A stretch of 64,000 bases of DNA, from positions 806,001-870,000 of the forward strand of contig JAXGNN010000001.1 of assembly GCA_040767925.1 (NCBI GenBank), written 5' to 3'. Each line of letters starts with the position of its first letter. The first letter of the stretch is position 1. The notes below the pieces were generated by a model. The model had not been told where the DNA came from, searched no databases, and saw only the letters and a list, made by a program, of their open reading frames with translations. Positions 26,070 through 35,994 of the stretch are shown in pieces. The position numbers and the translations under genes are program-made. Source of the DNA: Phil1 sp040767925. Its GTDB lineage: Bacteria; Bacillota; Clostridia; Christensenellales; CAG-138.

Positions 26070-26492
26070 TCAGCGCCCGCGCGCGCTCCCATCCGCAGGG
26101 AGCTCGGGAAAGCTCTCTTCGAGCAGCGCCGCCGCGGCCTCCACGGCGCGCGCGCAGCGGCGGCCCTCCTCGCGGCATCTCTCTTTAATGTCGCGGCAGT
26201 CGAGGCTGCCGAGCGTTTCGCGGAACTTCGCTACATAGGCCGCGCACGCCTCCTTCAGGCCGGGCGTCGCGTGCGCGCGCACCTCGATCATGGCGGCGCT
26301 GATGGCGGCCACCGCGCCGCACAGCGCGCCGCAGGTTTCCCCGCAGCCCAGCCCGCCGCCGAAGCCGCCCGCGAGCTTCATGGCTTTTTCATCCAGTCCG
26401 AGCCGGTATTCGTCGTTGGCCGCGCGCAAAACGGCCTCCGCGCAGTTGTAATCCCGTTCGAGATAGTAGGCCGCGGCCCTTTCCTTCAACAT
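26070..26492 (-). CDS. C_GCAxxG_C_C family protein
   Basis: A 140-aa cysteine-rich cytosolic protein with the family pattern: 'YNCAEAVL' (about 13), 'GGGLGCGETCGALCGAVAA' (about 45-63) and a later Cys pair ('LDCRDI', 'RRCARAV'). Members are suspected to bind a metal or take part in redox chemistry in anaerobes, without proof. The start ATG 26492 is preferred (GAGGG 8 nt upstream) over a GTG five codons earlier. It lies after ileS on the same strand behind a hairpin, so it may be expressed partly by read-through. Confidence 0.85.
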   Translation of the reverse strand: MLKERAAAYYLERDYNCAEAVLRAANDEYRLGLDEKAMKLAGGFGGGLGCGETCGALCGAVAAISAAMIEVRAHATPGLKEACAAYVAKFRETLGSLDCRDIKERCREEGRRCARAVEAAAALLEESFPELPADGSARGR

Positions 26493-26521
26493 CCCCTTCG
26501 CCCTCACTTCTTCTGCGATAA

Positions 26522-26544
26522 GGGCTTCCGTTCAGCGGAAGCCC
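26522..26544. terminator. Hairpin between ileS and the C_GCAxxG_C_C gene
   Basis: A perfect 9-bp stem (GGGCTTCCG, 26522-26530; CGGAAGCCC, 26536-26544) with a 5-nt loop. The T run is weak on the minus strand (TTATCG), stronger on the plus strand (CTTTCC). Confidence 0.55.
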
Positions 26545-26576
26545 CTTTCCTTACACGCATCGTCGACCGTCCGCTG

Positions 26577-29714
<3,138 letters not shown>

Positions 29715-29970
29715 ACTTCCTCCAAAACAAAAATAACGCGCCCCTGCACGGGACGCGGATTCGCGCGGTACCACCCGAGTTGGCGGAATTCCGCCCTCTC
29801 TCGCGCTGTAACGTGCGCCAACGGCGGGACTTACGCAGCGTCCATGACGAACGCCTTCTGTCTCCGCGCTCGCGGGCGATGCGTGTTTTTCCGTTTCCCG
29901 CCGCGCTCGCACCCTCCGCGGCTCGCTTGTGGACGTAAAAAACCGTGTGTCCCGCTCAAAGCTTTACTGA
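29715..29970 (-). promoter_or_regulatory. T-box leader of ileS
   Basis: On the minus strand the T-box core GGGTGGTACCGCG lies at 29765-29777. It is followed by a terminator (CGCGTCCC/GGGGCGCG, 29737-29757, with TTATTTTTGTTTT tail at 29722-29736) immediately before the ribosome site. Upstream lie a GGGTGCGAG element and a long GC-rich Stem I region. An ATC triplet at 29878-29880 is a candidate isoleucine specifier, but its placement in the specifier loop was not proven by folding. Uncharged tRNA-Ile should stabilise the antiterminator. Confidence 0.92.
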
Positions 29971-29976
29971 ATTAAC

Positions 29977-30006
29977 ATTATATTATGTCGAAGGCGAGAA
30001 TGTCAA
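29977..30006 (-). promoter_or_regulatory. Promoter of the ileS leader
   Basis: On the minus strand: perfect -35 TTGACA (30001-30006), 18-bp spacer, perfect -10 TATAAT (29977-29982). It abuts the first unit of the palindromic repeat array. Confidence 0.85.
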
Positions 30007-30025
30007 CCGCCGCAGGGGCGAATCC

Positions 30026-30160
30026 GGGCCGATATGGAATCGGCCCCTACATGCGCGGACGGTCATGGCCTCCGCCGAATCCGGGCCGATATGGAATCGG
30101 CCCCTGCACCCGTGGACGGTTGCGGCCCTTGCCGAATTCGGGCCGATATGGAATCGGCCC
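30026..30160. repeat. REP-like palindromic repeat array, left part (3 units)
   Basis: Three identical palindromes at 30026-30046, 30083-30103 and 30140-30160 are spaced exactly 57 nt apart. Each has arms GGGCCGAT and ATCGGCCC around a loop ATGGA and is followed by CCTA/CCTG. The 36-nt linkers come in two similar types, one with ATGCGCGGACGGTCATGGCC and one with ACCCGTGGACGGTTGCGGCC. They lie between the ileS promoter and the 3' end of the transposase gene. Confidence 0.9.
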
Positions 30161-30181
30161 CTACTTCGTATCGGTCCGGAT

Positions 30182-30721
30182 TTATTCCGTATTACAGATT
30201 CCACATTCGGAGGGATGTTCTATCTCCCCCGGATTCTCCCGCCATTTTTGAGGATTCTCATCGATATATTGCCAGATTTTCCGATATTCATGATCGCTGC
30301 GGATGATGTGGTCGTAATACGAGCGCTGCCATATTTGCTTATAAAACGGCGGCAGAACGCCCTGGTTTACCAGTTTTATATATTCGATCGTCGAGCGTCG
30401 CTTGAACGCCTGGATGATTCTCGGAATTGTAGGGGCCGATTCCATATCGGCCCGAAAATCGCCCTCGAAGCGATCCCGTTCGATGACGATGATCGCATGC
30501 AGGTGATTCGGCATGATCACGTATTTCGGACAATCAACATTGGGAAACCGGCGGAGCGTATCAAGAAACACATCCGATATCAATCGGGCGGATATGGATT
30601 CCGGCCCCGCATCGCCGAAGAGCATTTCACGATTATTGGTGCATATCGTAACGTAATATGCACCGTTCTTGCCGTAATCAAAATCCTTCAACCGGTTCGG
30701 TCTGCGCCTGGGAAAATCCAT
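30182..30721 (-). CDS. REP-associated tyrosine transposase (RAYT, IS200-like Y1)
   Basis: A 179-aa single-strand DNA transposase of the HUH/Y1 class, expected to recognise and nick palindromic REP hairpins. 'RPNRLKDFDYGKNGAYYVTICT' is the usual N-terminus. 'MPNHLHAIIVI' (about 80-90) holds the HUH metal site, and 'WQRSYYDHIIRSDHEYRKIWQYIDENP' (about 140-166) includes the catalytic tyrosine region. The ATG at 30721 has only a weak ribosome site. The gene is flanked on both sides by the palindromic repeats, carries one inverted exact copy inside (encoding FRADMESAPT) and a degenerate one (encoding GPESISARL). It appears intact. Confidence 0.93.
   Translation of the reverse strand: MDFPRRRPNRLKDFDYGKNGAYYVTICTNNREMLFGDAGPESISARLISDVFLDTLRRFPNVDCPKYVIMPNHLHAIIVIERDRFEGDFRADMESAPTIPRIIQAFKRRSTIEYIKLVNQGVLPPFYKQIWQRSYYDHIIRSDHEYRKIWQYIDENPQKWRENPGEIEHPSECGICNTE
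30433..30453. repeat. Inverted REP copy inside the RAYT gene
   Basis: An exact copy of the 21-nt palindrome in the opposite orientation to the arrays (arms GGGCCGAT/ATCGGCCC, loop TCCAT), with the TGTAG flank matching the CTACA that follows the array copies. It is read in frame by the transposase on the minus strand between the HUH motif and the helix before the tyrosine region. Confidence 0.9.
30586..30608. repeat. Degenerate REP copy inside the RAYT gene
   Basis: GGGCGGATATGG followed by ATTCCGGCCCC resembles the array unit with a substitution in each arm and one or two extra bases, in the array orientation. It encodes GPESISARL on the minus strand. The relation to the repeat family is inferred from similarity and may be chance. 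Confidence 0.5.
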
Positions 30722-30751
30722 GTCGTCACCATATGGCAATTCGAATTGCTC

Positions 30752-31114
30752 GGGCCGATATGGAATCGGCCCCTACATGCGCGGGCGGTCATGGCCTTCA
30801 CCGAATCCGGGCCGATATGGAATCGGTCCCTACATGCGCGGGCGGTCATGGCCTTCGCCGAATTCGGGCCGATATGGAATCGGTCCCTACACCCGTGGAC
30901 GGTTGCGGCCTCCGCCGAATCCGGGCCGATATGGAATCGGCCCCTACACCCGCGGGCGATCATGGCCTCCGCCGAATCCAGGCCGATATGGAATCGGCCC
31001 CTACACCCGCGGACGGTCATGGCCTTCGCCGAATCCGGGCCGATATGGGTCGGCCCCCTACACCCGCGGACGGTTGCGGCCTTCGCCGAATCCGGGCCGA
31101 TATGGAATCGGCCC
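30752..31114. repeat. REP-like palindromic repeat array, right part (7 units)
   Basis: Seven palindromes begin at 30752, 30809, 30866, 30923, 30980, 31037 and 31094, a constant 57-nt period. Copies at 30809 and 30866 have GGTCC in the second arm (a G-U pair replaces G-C). The copy at 30980 starts with A instead of G. The one at 31037 is 20 nt long but can still form the stem. The array fills the whole space between the transposase start and the nrdG stop. Because 57 is divisible by 3 the array is open in several frames, but these are not genes. Confidence 0.92.
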
Positions 31115-31127
31115 CTACATGCATGTC

Positions 31128-31802
31128 CTACGCCTTCGCGAAAACGTTCGGCTGGATTTGGCGCAACTGCTCCGCGAACGCCCGTATCTCCTCCGGCCGG
31201 TAGGGCTCGAGCTTGCCGAGGAAGGCGCGGTCGCCTTCCTGCTCGCGGTAGAGCTGCAGCGCCCAGCGCGGCAACGGAGGCACGGCGGACGCCATCCCGG
31301 AAAGCTCGGCGAGCTTCAATTGCGGGACGACGGTCGTCCTCAGCTCGAACTCCACGCCCGAGGAAAAGAGCAGCGAAAGGCTTTCCATGACGCCCTTGGG
31401 CGGCGCGAAGCAGACGGAGGAATATTTCGAAAGAGGCGCCTTATAGTCCATCGCCACATAGTCGACGAGCCCCGCGGCAAGGAGGGACGCGAGCACCTCC
31501 GGCCGCGAGCCGTTGGTGTCGAGCTTGACCGCGTACCCGAGCTTTTTGGCGCGGTTGAGCCACCAGGCGAGGTCCTTTTGCAGCGTGGGCTCCCCGCCGG
31601 AAAAGACGACGCCGTCGAGCATCGCCCGTCGCCGCTCGAGGAATGCGGAAACCTCCGCTTCTGGGAGAAGCGGAGGGCGGTCGAGTATGTTTCTGTTGTG
31701 GCAGTAGAAGCAGCGGAAGTTGCAGCCCGCCGCGAAGATCACCGCGGCAAGTTTCTTCGGGTAATCGACGGTGCTCGTCTTCTGCAGCCCGGCAATGTTC
31801 AA
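31128..31802 (-). CDS. nrdG: Anaerobic ribonucleotide reductase-activating protein (radical SAM)
   Basis: A 224-aa radical-SAM enzyme that generates the glycyl radical on NrdD. 'CNFRCFYCHN' (about 27-36) is the CxxxCxxC cluster motif and 'FSGGEPTLQ' (about 68) the SAM-binding GGE. The apparent start is TTG 31802, which overlaps the nrdD stop as TTGA, with AAGGAA 8-9 nt upstream; translational coupling to nrdD is therefore likely. The length and the C-terminal part resemble the longer NrdG-type activases of Clostridia. It ends 14 bp before the palindrome array. Confidence 0.92.
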   Translation of the reverse strand: MNIAGLQKTSTVDYPKKLAAVIFAAGCNFRCFYCHNRNILDRPPLLPEAEVSAFLERRRAMLDGVVFSGGEPTLQKDLAWWLNRAKKLGYAVKLDTNGSRPEVLASLLAAGLVDYVAMDYKAPLSKYSSVCFAPPKGVMESLSLLFSSGVEFELRTTVVPQLKLAELSGMASAVPPLPRWALQLYREQEGDRAFLGKLEPYRPEEIRAFAEQLRQIQPNVFAKA

Positions 31803-33904
31803 ACTTCGGCTTCCTTTACGACTACGACGTATTTGACCCGCTCCGCGTACTCCTGCTTCTTGCCCCGGTGGAAGTTCTGCACGGGCCTCAAATAGCCTAC
31901 CACGCGGCTCCAGACCTCCGCCTCCGCGCCGCAGTCCGGGCAGGCGAAGTGCTCGCCCGCGAGGTACCCGTGGTTCGGGCAGACGGAAAAAGTGGGCGTC
32001 AGGGAAATATACGGCAGCTTATAGTTGGTGAAAACCTTCCTGATGAGGGACTTGGCGATCTCCTTGTCGGGGATGCGCTCGCCGAGGTACAGGTGCAGCA
32101 CCGTGCCGCCGGTATAGCGGCTCTGCAGCTCGTCCTGCAGATCGAGCGTCTCGAAGATGTCGTCCGTATACGCGACGGGCAGGTGGGTGGAGTTCGTGTA
32201 ATAAGGCGTCTCCTGCGTGCCGGCGCAGACGATTTCCGGATACTGCGCGCGGTCGAGCTTCGCGAGGCGATAGCTCGTGCCCTCGGCGGGCGTGGCCTCT
32301 AGGTTGTAGAAGTGGCCCGTCTCCTCCTGGATGATGGTCATCTGGTTTCTCAGGTAATCCATGACCTCTATGGCAAACGCCTGGCCCCTGCCGCTCGTAA
32401 GGTCCGTGCCGTCCTTGAAGAGGTTGAGGCAGGCCTCGTTCATGCCGATGATGCCGATGGTGTTGAAGTGGTTGAACCAATACTGCCCGGTGCGCTCGCG
32501 GATGTTCCTCAAATAGTGCGCGGCGTAGGGGTAAAGCCCGCGCTCGGTCTGCAGCTCCACCACCTTGCGCTTGACTTCAAGGCTGTTCTTGGCGACCTGT
32601 ACCATGCGCCACAGGCGCGCGAAGAATTCTTCCCGGCTCTTTGACTTATAGGCGATGCGCGGCAGGTTGATCGTGACGACGCCGATGGAGCCCGTGAGCG
32701 GGTTCGAGCCGAACAGGCCGCCGCCGCGCTTCCTCAATTCCTTCGTGTCGAGCCGGAGGCGGCAGCACATGGAGAGCGCGTCCTCGGGCGAGAGGTCGGA
32801 ATTGATGTAATTCGAGAAGTACGGGATGCCGTACTTGCAGGTGATCTCCATGAAGCGGTCCACGACCGGAGAGTCCCAGTCGAAATCCGCGGTGACGTTG
32901 ATGGTGGGGATCGGGAAGGTGAACACGCGGCCTTTGGCGTCCCCCTCGAGCATGACCTCGCAGAAAGCCTCGTTGAACATGTCCATCTCGCGCTGGAAGT
33001 CGCCGTACTTGTCCTTCATGAGCTTCCCGCCGACGATGACGTTCTCGTCCTTCAGCGTGCGCGGCGCCTTGATGTCGAAGGTGAGGTTGGAGAACGGGCA
33101 CTGGAAGCCCACGCGCGTGGGCACGTTGATGTTGAAGATGAACTCCTGCAGCGCCTGCTTCACCTGGTGCGGCGCGAGGTTGTCGTAGCGGATGAAGGGG
33201 GCGCAATAGGTGTCGATGGAGCTCCACGCCTGCGCGCCGGCGGTCTCGCCCTGCGTGGTGAAGGTGGAGTTGACGATCTGCCCGAGGAAGCTCCTCAGGT
33301 GCTTGGGCGGGGAGGATTCCACCTTGCCGCCCACGCCGCCGAAGCCTTCCATCAGGAGCTGGCGAAGGTCCCAGCCCGCGCAGTACGGCCCGAAGAAGCC
33401 CAGGTCGTGCAGGTGCATGTCCCCCTCGAGATGCGCCTGGCGCACCTCCTCCGGGTAGACCTCGTGCAGCCAGTACTGCTTGGTGAAGGTCTCACGGACG
33501 TAGTTGTTCATGCCGTTGATGGACTTCTGCGTGTTGGCGTTCTCCTGGATCTGCCAGTCCTTATCGTCGAGGTAATCGGAGAACATGCCGATCGTCGCGC
33601 CGATGAGCGCGTTGTTCTCGCGCGCGCCGCGCCGCTTCTCGCGGTAGAGGATGAAGGCCTTGGCGGTCTTCGCGTGGCCGTTCTCGATGAGGATCTTCTC
33701 CGCGGCGTCCTGGATGGCCTCGACGTCCGCAACCTCGCCCTCGGTCTTTTTGCCGATGTATTCGACGACCTCGTCGGACAGGCGCTGCGCGCGGATAAAA
33801 TCGTCGCCCCCCACGGCGACCGCCGCCTTGTAGATGGCCCATGTGATCTTCTCCTGGCGGAAGGGGACAATCTGACCGTCGCGCTTGCGGACCTTTGTGA
33901 TCAT
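31799..33904 (-). CDS. nrdD: Anaerobic ribonucleoside-triphosphate reductase
   Basis: A 701-aa oxygen-sensitive glycyl-radical enzyme that makes deoxynucleotides. An ATP-cone regulatory domain occupies about residues 1-95 ('VRKRDGQIVPFRQEKITWAIYKA'). The catalytic barrel contains 'DMHLHDLGFFGPYCAGWDL'. The C-terminus has a zinc site 'CPNHGYLAGEHFACPDCG' (about 655-673) and the glycyl radical region 'SRVVGYLRP' (about 678-686). ATG 33904 follows GAGGTAA. A NrdR-like box lies 35-50 bp upstream. It forms an operon with nrdG. Confidence 0.96.
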   Translation of the reverse strand: MITKVRKRDGQIVPFRQEKITWAIYKAAVAVGGDDFIRAQRLSDEVVEYIGKKTEGEVADVEAIQDAAEKILIENGHAKTAKAFILYREKRRGARENNALIGATIGMFSDYLDDKDWQIQENANTQKSINGMNNYVRETFTKQYWLHEVYPEEVRQAHLEGDMHLHDLGFFGPYCAGWDLRQLLMEGFGGVGGKVESSPPKHLRSFLGQIVNSTFTTQGETAGAQAWSSIDTYCAPFIRYDNLAPHQVKQALQEFIFNINVPTRVGFQCPFSNLTFDIKAPRTLKDENVIVGGKLMKDKYGDFQREMDMFNEAFCEVMLEGDAKGRVFTFPIPTINVTADFDWDSPVVDRFMEITCKYGIPYFSNYINSDLSPEDALSMCCRLRLDTKELRKRGGGLFGSNPLTGSIGVVTINLPRIAYKSKSREEFFARLWRMVQVAKNSLEVKRKVVELQTERGLYPYAAHYLRNIRERTGQYWFNHFNTIGIIGMNEACLNLFKDGTDLTSGRGQAFAIEVMDYLRNQMTIIQEETGHFYNLEATPAEGTSYRLAKLDRAQYPEIVCAGTQETPYYTNSTHLPVAYTDDIFETLDLQDELQSRYTGGTVLHLYLGERIPDKEIAKSLIRKVFTNYKLPYISLTPTFSVCPNHGYLAGEHFACPDCGAEAEVWSRVVGYLRPVQNFHRGKKQEYAERVKYVVVVKEAEV

Positions 33905-33938
33905 AGCGTTACCTCGTAATTGTATTATTATGGTTTAG

Positions 33939-33954
33939 ATACAAGATTTTGTAT
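33939..33954. promoter_or_regulatory. NrdR-like operator upstream of nrdD
   Basis: The minus-strand 16-mer ATACAAAATCTTGTAT matches the NrdR-box consensus (acaCwAtATcTwGtgt) at about 13 of 16 positions and is part of an 18-bp palindrome with arms GATACAA/TTGTATC. NrdR boxes usually occur in pairs about 31-32 bp apart; no convincing second box was seen. The consensus is recalled knowledge. Confidence 0.7.
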
Positions 33955-33964
33955 CAAAGGAAGA

Positions 33965-33993
33965 ATCCGGTACTACATATCGTAGCGCCGGAT
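33965..33993 (-). terminator. Hairpin after the sortase operon
   Basis: ATCCGG plus TACTAC (33965-33976) pairs with GTAGCG plus CCGGAT (33982-33993) around ATATC, with one mismatch and one G-U. On the minus strand it is followed by TCTTCCTTT. It lies about 38 bp past the stop of the second sortase. Confidence 0.6.
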
Positions 33994-34030
33994 CCCCGTT
34001 TTGTCAATCCGCAATTGTCTGAAAATGGAA

Positions 34031-34897
34031 TTATTTCGTGCGCCGCGCAAGCACCGCGAAGCGGGAATTGTCGTACTCGTACGTGCAGGTGGAGAGGGTG
34101 AGCACCTGGTCGGCCGCGGAAATCGTCACGGCCGCGTCGACGATGGAGGGAGACATGGTGTTCGCGTAGGCGATCATCTCCGCCATGTTGCCCACGAACT
34201 GGGCGTCGCCGGCGGGAAAGCGAGTGCGCGTATAGTCGATGGTGGAGCCGTATTCGTCGAGGGCGGGGATGACGGTCGCAAGGTAGATCTCCCAAACGGT
34301 CGCCGTGCCGTCCCAAATGAAGTTGATGGTCCTGTACTGATCGAAGAAATCCTGCTGCTTATAGTTCATGAGGTCGTGGAACATGGTTCCGTTCTTCATA
34401 TTGTGGCCGTAGAGCACGATGTGCCTCTGCTGCTCCGGGTCCGCGTTGCGGAAGTCCATGAAGATGGCGCCGTACCGGCTCTTCTGCCGGTTGACGTTGC
34501 GGCCGAGGTAAAACTCGTTGTTGTCGCAGCGCACGACCGGGTAATTGATGGACGTGCCGGGAATGGTGATCCAGCCTACGACGTCGGGATTGAGCTCTTT
34601 GGCTTCCTCGTAGGATTCGAGGTAAGGCAGCACGTCCTCCGCCTGGGCGATGCCGTTGAGGTCGTCCGGCGAAAACGCGTCCGGATCGGGCGTAGCGGTG
34701 ACCTCACCCGTCGGCTCTATGGAAAAATCGGGGGTCGCATCCGGCCGCGCGGTCGCCGCGGGCGTCGCCGTGGGCGTCGCCTTGGCCTGTATGGGCGTGT
34801 TGGTGGGCAGGTTCCCCGCAGCCGGCTTGCAGCCCGCGACGGCCAGAAGCGCCGCTATGAGCAGCAGCGCCGCGAGCCCGATATTCGCTTTTTTCAT
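34031..34897 (-). CDS. Class B sortase with lipoprotein-type signal (second of pair)
   Basis: A 288-aa protein with a hydrophobic N-terminus ending in a lipobox-like 'AVAGC' (Cys about 23). A Pro/Thr/Ala-rich linker (about 30-85) leads to a class B sortase domain (about 95-285). Catalytic residues are visible: His in 'VLYGHNMKNGTMF', Cys in 'LTLSTCTYEY' and Arg in 'NSRFAVLARR'. Sortases join surface proteins to the wall or to each other. The start is uncertain between ATG 34897 and GTG 34909; neither has ideal spacing to GAGG. It follows the first sortase after a few bp, clearly one operon. Confidence 0.88.
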   Translation of the reverse strand: MKKANIGLAALLLIAALLAVAGCKPAAGNLPTNTPIQAKATPTATPAATARPDATPDFSIEPTGEVTATPDPDAFSPDDLNGIAQAEDVLPYLESYEEAKELNPDVVGWITIPGTSINYPVVRCDNNEFYLGRNVNRQKSRYGAIFMDFRNADPEQQRHIVLYGHNMKNGTMFHDLMNYKQQDFFDQYRTINFIWDGTATVWEIYLATVIPALDEYGSTIDYTRTRFPAGDAQFVGNMAEMIAYANTMSPSIVDAAVTISAADQVLTLSTCTYEYDNSRFAVLARRTK

Positions 34898-34913
34898 TCC
34901 GCGCGCCACAGCC

Positions 34914-35780
34914 TCAGCTTACGCGCACGGCGTGGACGACGAACCTGCCGTTGGCGTAGTTGGTGTGCGTGCAGGTCGAGAGGGTGAGCACATGATCATT
35001 TTCTGAAACGGTCGTATCCACGGGGAAGATGGAGAGCGCCGCAAGCGTGTTGTTCATGTAGTCCACGAACGCCGCGCCGCTGGGGATGTTCTCATCCACG
35101 GCCATATATTCCGCCTTTTTGACGTCCACCGAATACACGGAGAACACCTTATAGGTATACTTCTTGTCGCCGAAGGTCACCTCGAAGGTGCGGTTGGCGT
35201 CGTAGAAGGAACGGTTGGCGTAATTGGTCATCTGCGCGAACATGATCTTCGACTTACTCATGTTGTGGCCGTAGATGATCACGTGGTGATCGCCCGTGCC
35301 GCAGCGGTAATCCATGAAAATCGCGCCCGCCTTGCTGGCTTCCTTCTTGGCGTTCTGCGTGAGGTAGTCGATGTTGTCGCGGCTTTTCACGATGGGGTAG
35401 TCCACGTTCGTGTTGCTGATCTTGATCCAGCCGACGACGTCGCTGTTGAGCGCGCGGTACTCGCTGTAGGAGAGCTTCTCCTCCTCTTTGATATCCTCCG
35501 TGCCGTCTATCTCGTTCGGGTCGATCGTGTTGGACGGATCGACGTGGTCGGACGAGGGAATGGGCGTCTCCGTCGCGGACGGGTCGCCGGTCTCGGTCGT
35601 GGACGGGCCGTCGGTCGCGGAGCCGGCGCCGCCCGGCGTTGCCGTTCCGGGGCCGGCGGTCTTGTCCGGCACCTCGATATCGACGTTTGCGCCGCCTTCA
35701 TTGCCGCCGCAAGCCGTCGAAAACGCCATGAGCGCAAGGAGGAAAATTATCAGTACTTTGCGGGCGATACCCTTTTTCAT
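34914..35780 (-). CDS. Class B sortase with lipoprotein-type signal (first of pair)
   Basis: A 288-aa paralogue of the next gene with the same layout. It has a basic start, a hydrophobic segment ending in 'FSTACGG' (Cys about 24, a lipobox-like site) and an acidic Ser/Thr/Pro linker (about 30-95). Its class B sortase domain has 'VIIYGHNMSKSKIMF', 'LTLSTCTHTNYANGRF' (His, Cys, Arg). Start ATG 35780 lies 10 nt after AGAGGT. No sortase substrate with a recognisable sorting signal is encoded in this window. It is driven by a strong promoter at 35815-35843 and is divergent from mreB. Confidence 0.88.
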   Translation of the reverse strand: MKKGIARKVLIIFLLALMAFSTACGGNEGGANVDIEVPDKTAGPGTATPGGAGSATDGPSTTETGDPSATETPIPSSDHVDPSNTIDPNEIDGTEDIKEEEKLSYSEYRALNSDVVGWIKISNTNVDYPIVKSRDNIDYLTQNAKKEASKAGAIFMDYRCGTGDHHVIIYGHNMSKSKIMFAQMTNYANRSFYDANRTFEVTFGDKKYTYKVFSVYSVDVKKAEYMAVDENIPSGAAFVDYMNNTLAALSIFPVDTTVSENDHVLTLSTCTHTNYANGRFVVHAVRVS

Positions 35781-35814
35781 CAGGAGCAATACCTCTTTTT
35801 TCAGATCGTTTCTC

Positions 35815-35843
35815 ATTATATCCCATCGCGCCCCGATGCACAA
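35815..35843 (-). promoter_or_regulatory. Promoter of the sortase operon
   Basis: On the minus strand: -35 TTGTGC (35838-35843), 17-bp spacer, -10 TATAAT (35815-35820), 35 bp before the first sortase start. Confidence 0.8.
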
Positions 35844-35903
35844 GGACGGCAGAAGTTTCGCGTCCGTTTTTATAATTTGTTCAAATTTCGCCGTTTGGAA
35901 CAC

Positions 35904-35932
35904 TTGTCCGGCGCGGGGATAGATGATAAAAT
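35904..35932 (+). promoter_or_regulatory. Promoter of mreB
   Basis: -35 TTGTCC (35904-35909), 17-bp spacer, -10 TAAAAT (35927-35932), about 62 bp before the start codon. Confidence 0.75.
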
Positions 35933-35994
35933 GGTTCGGTAGGACGATCGGGACAAGGATAACGAATATCTCCCGTTTGGAGGGGTTTGAGAAT

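Noticed and set aside
30752..31114. CRISPR array (21-nt palindrome with 36-nt spacers)
   Set aside because: The 36-nt linkers are near-identical to each other, there is no cas gene, and a RAYT transposase lies in the middle; this is a REP-type tandem array.
30658..31203. Protein with 19-residue tandem repeats on the plus strand
   Set aside because: The 57-nt unit is a multiple of three without stops in several frames, so long open frames arise automatically; no start site or ribosome site fits.
33972..33987. Second NrdR box upstream of nrdD
   Set aside because: The match is only about 9 of 16 positions and the bases form a good hairpin better explained as the terminator of the sortase operon.
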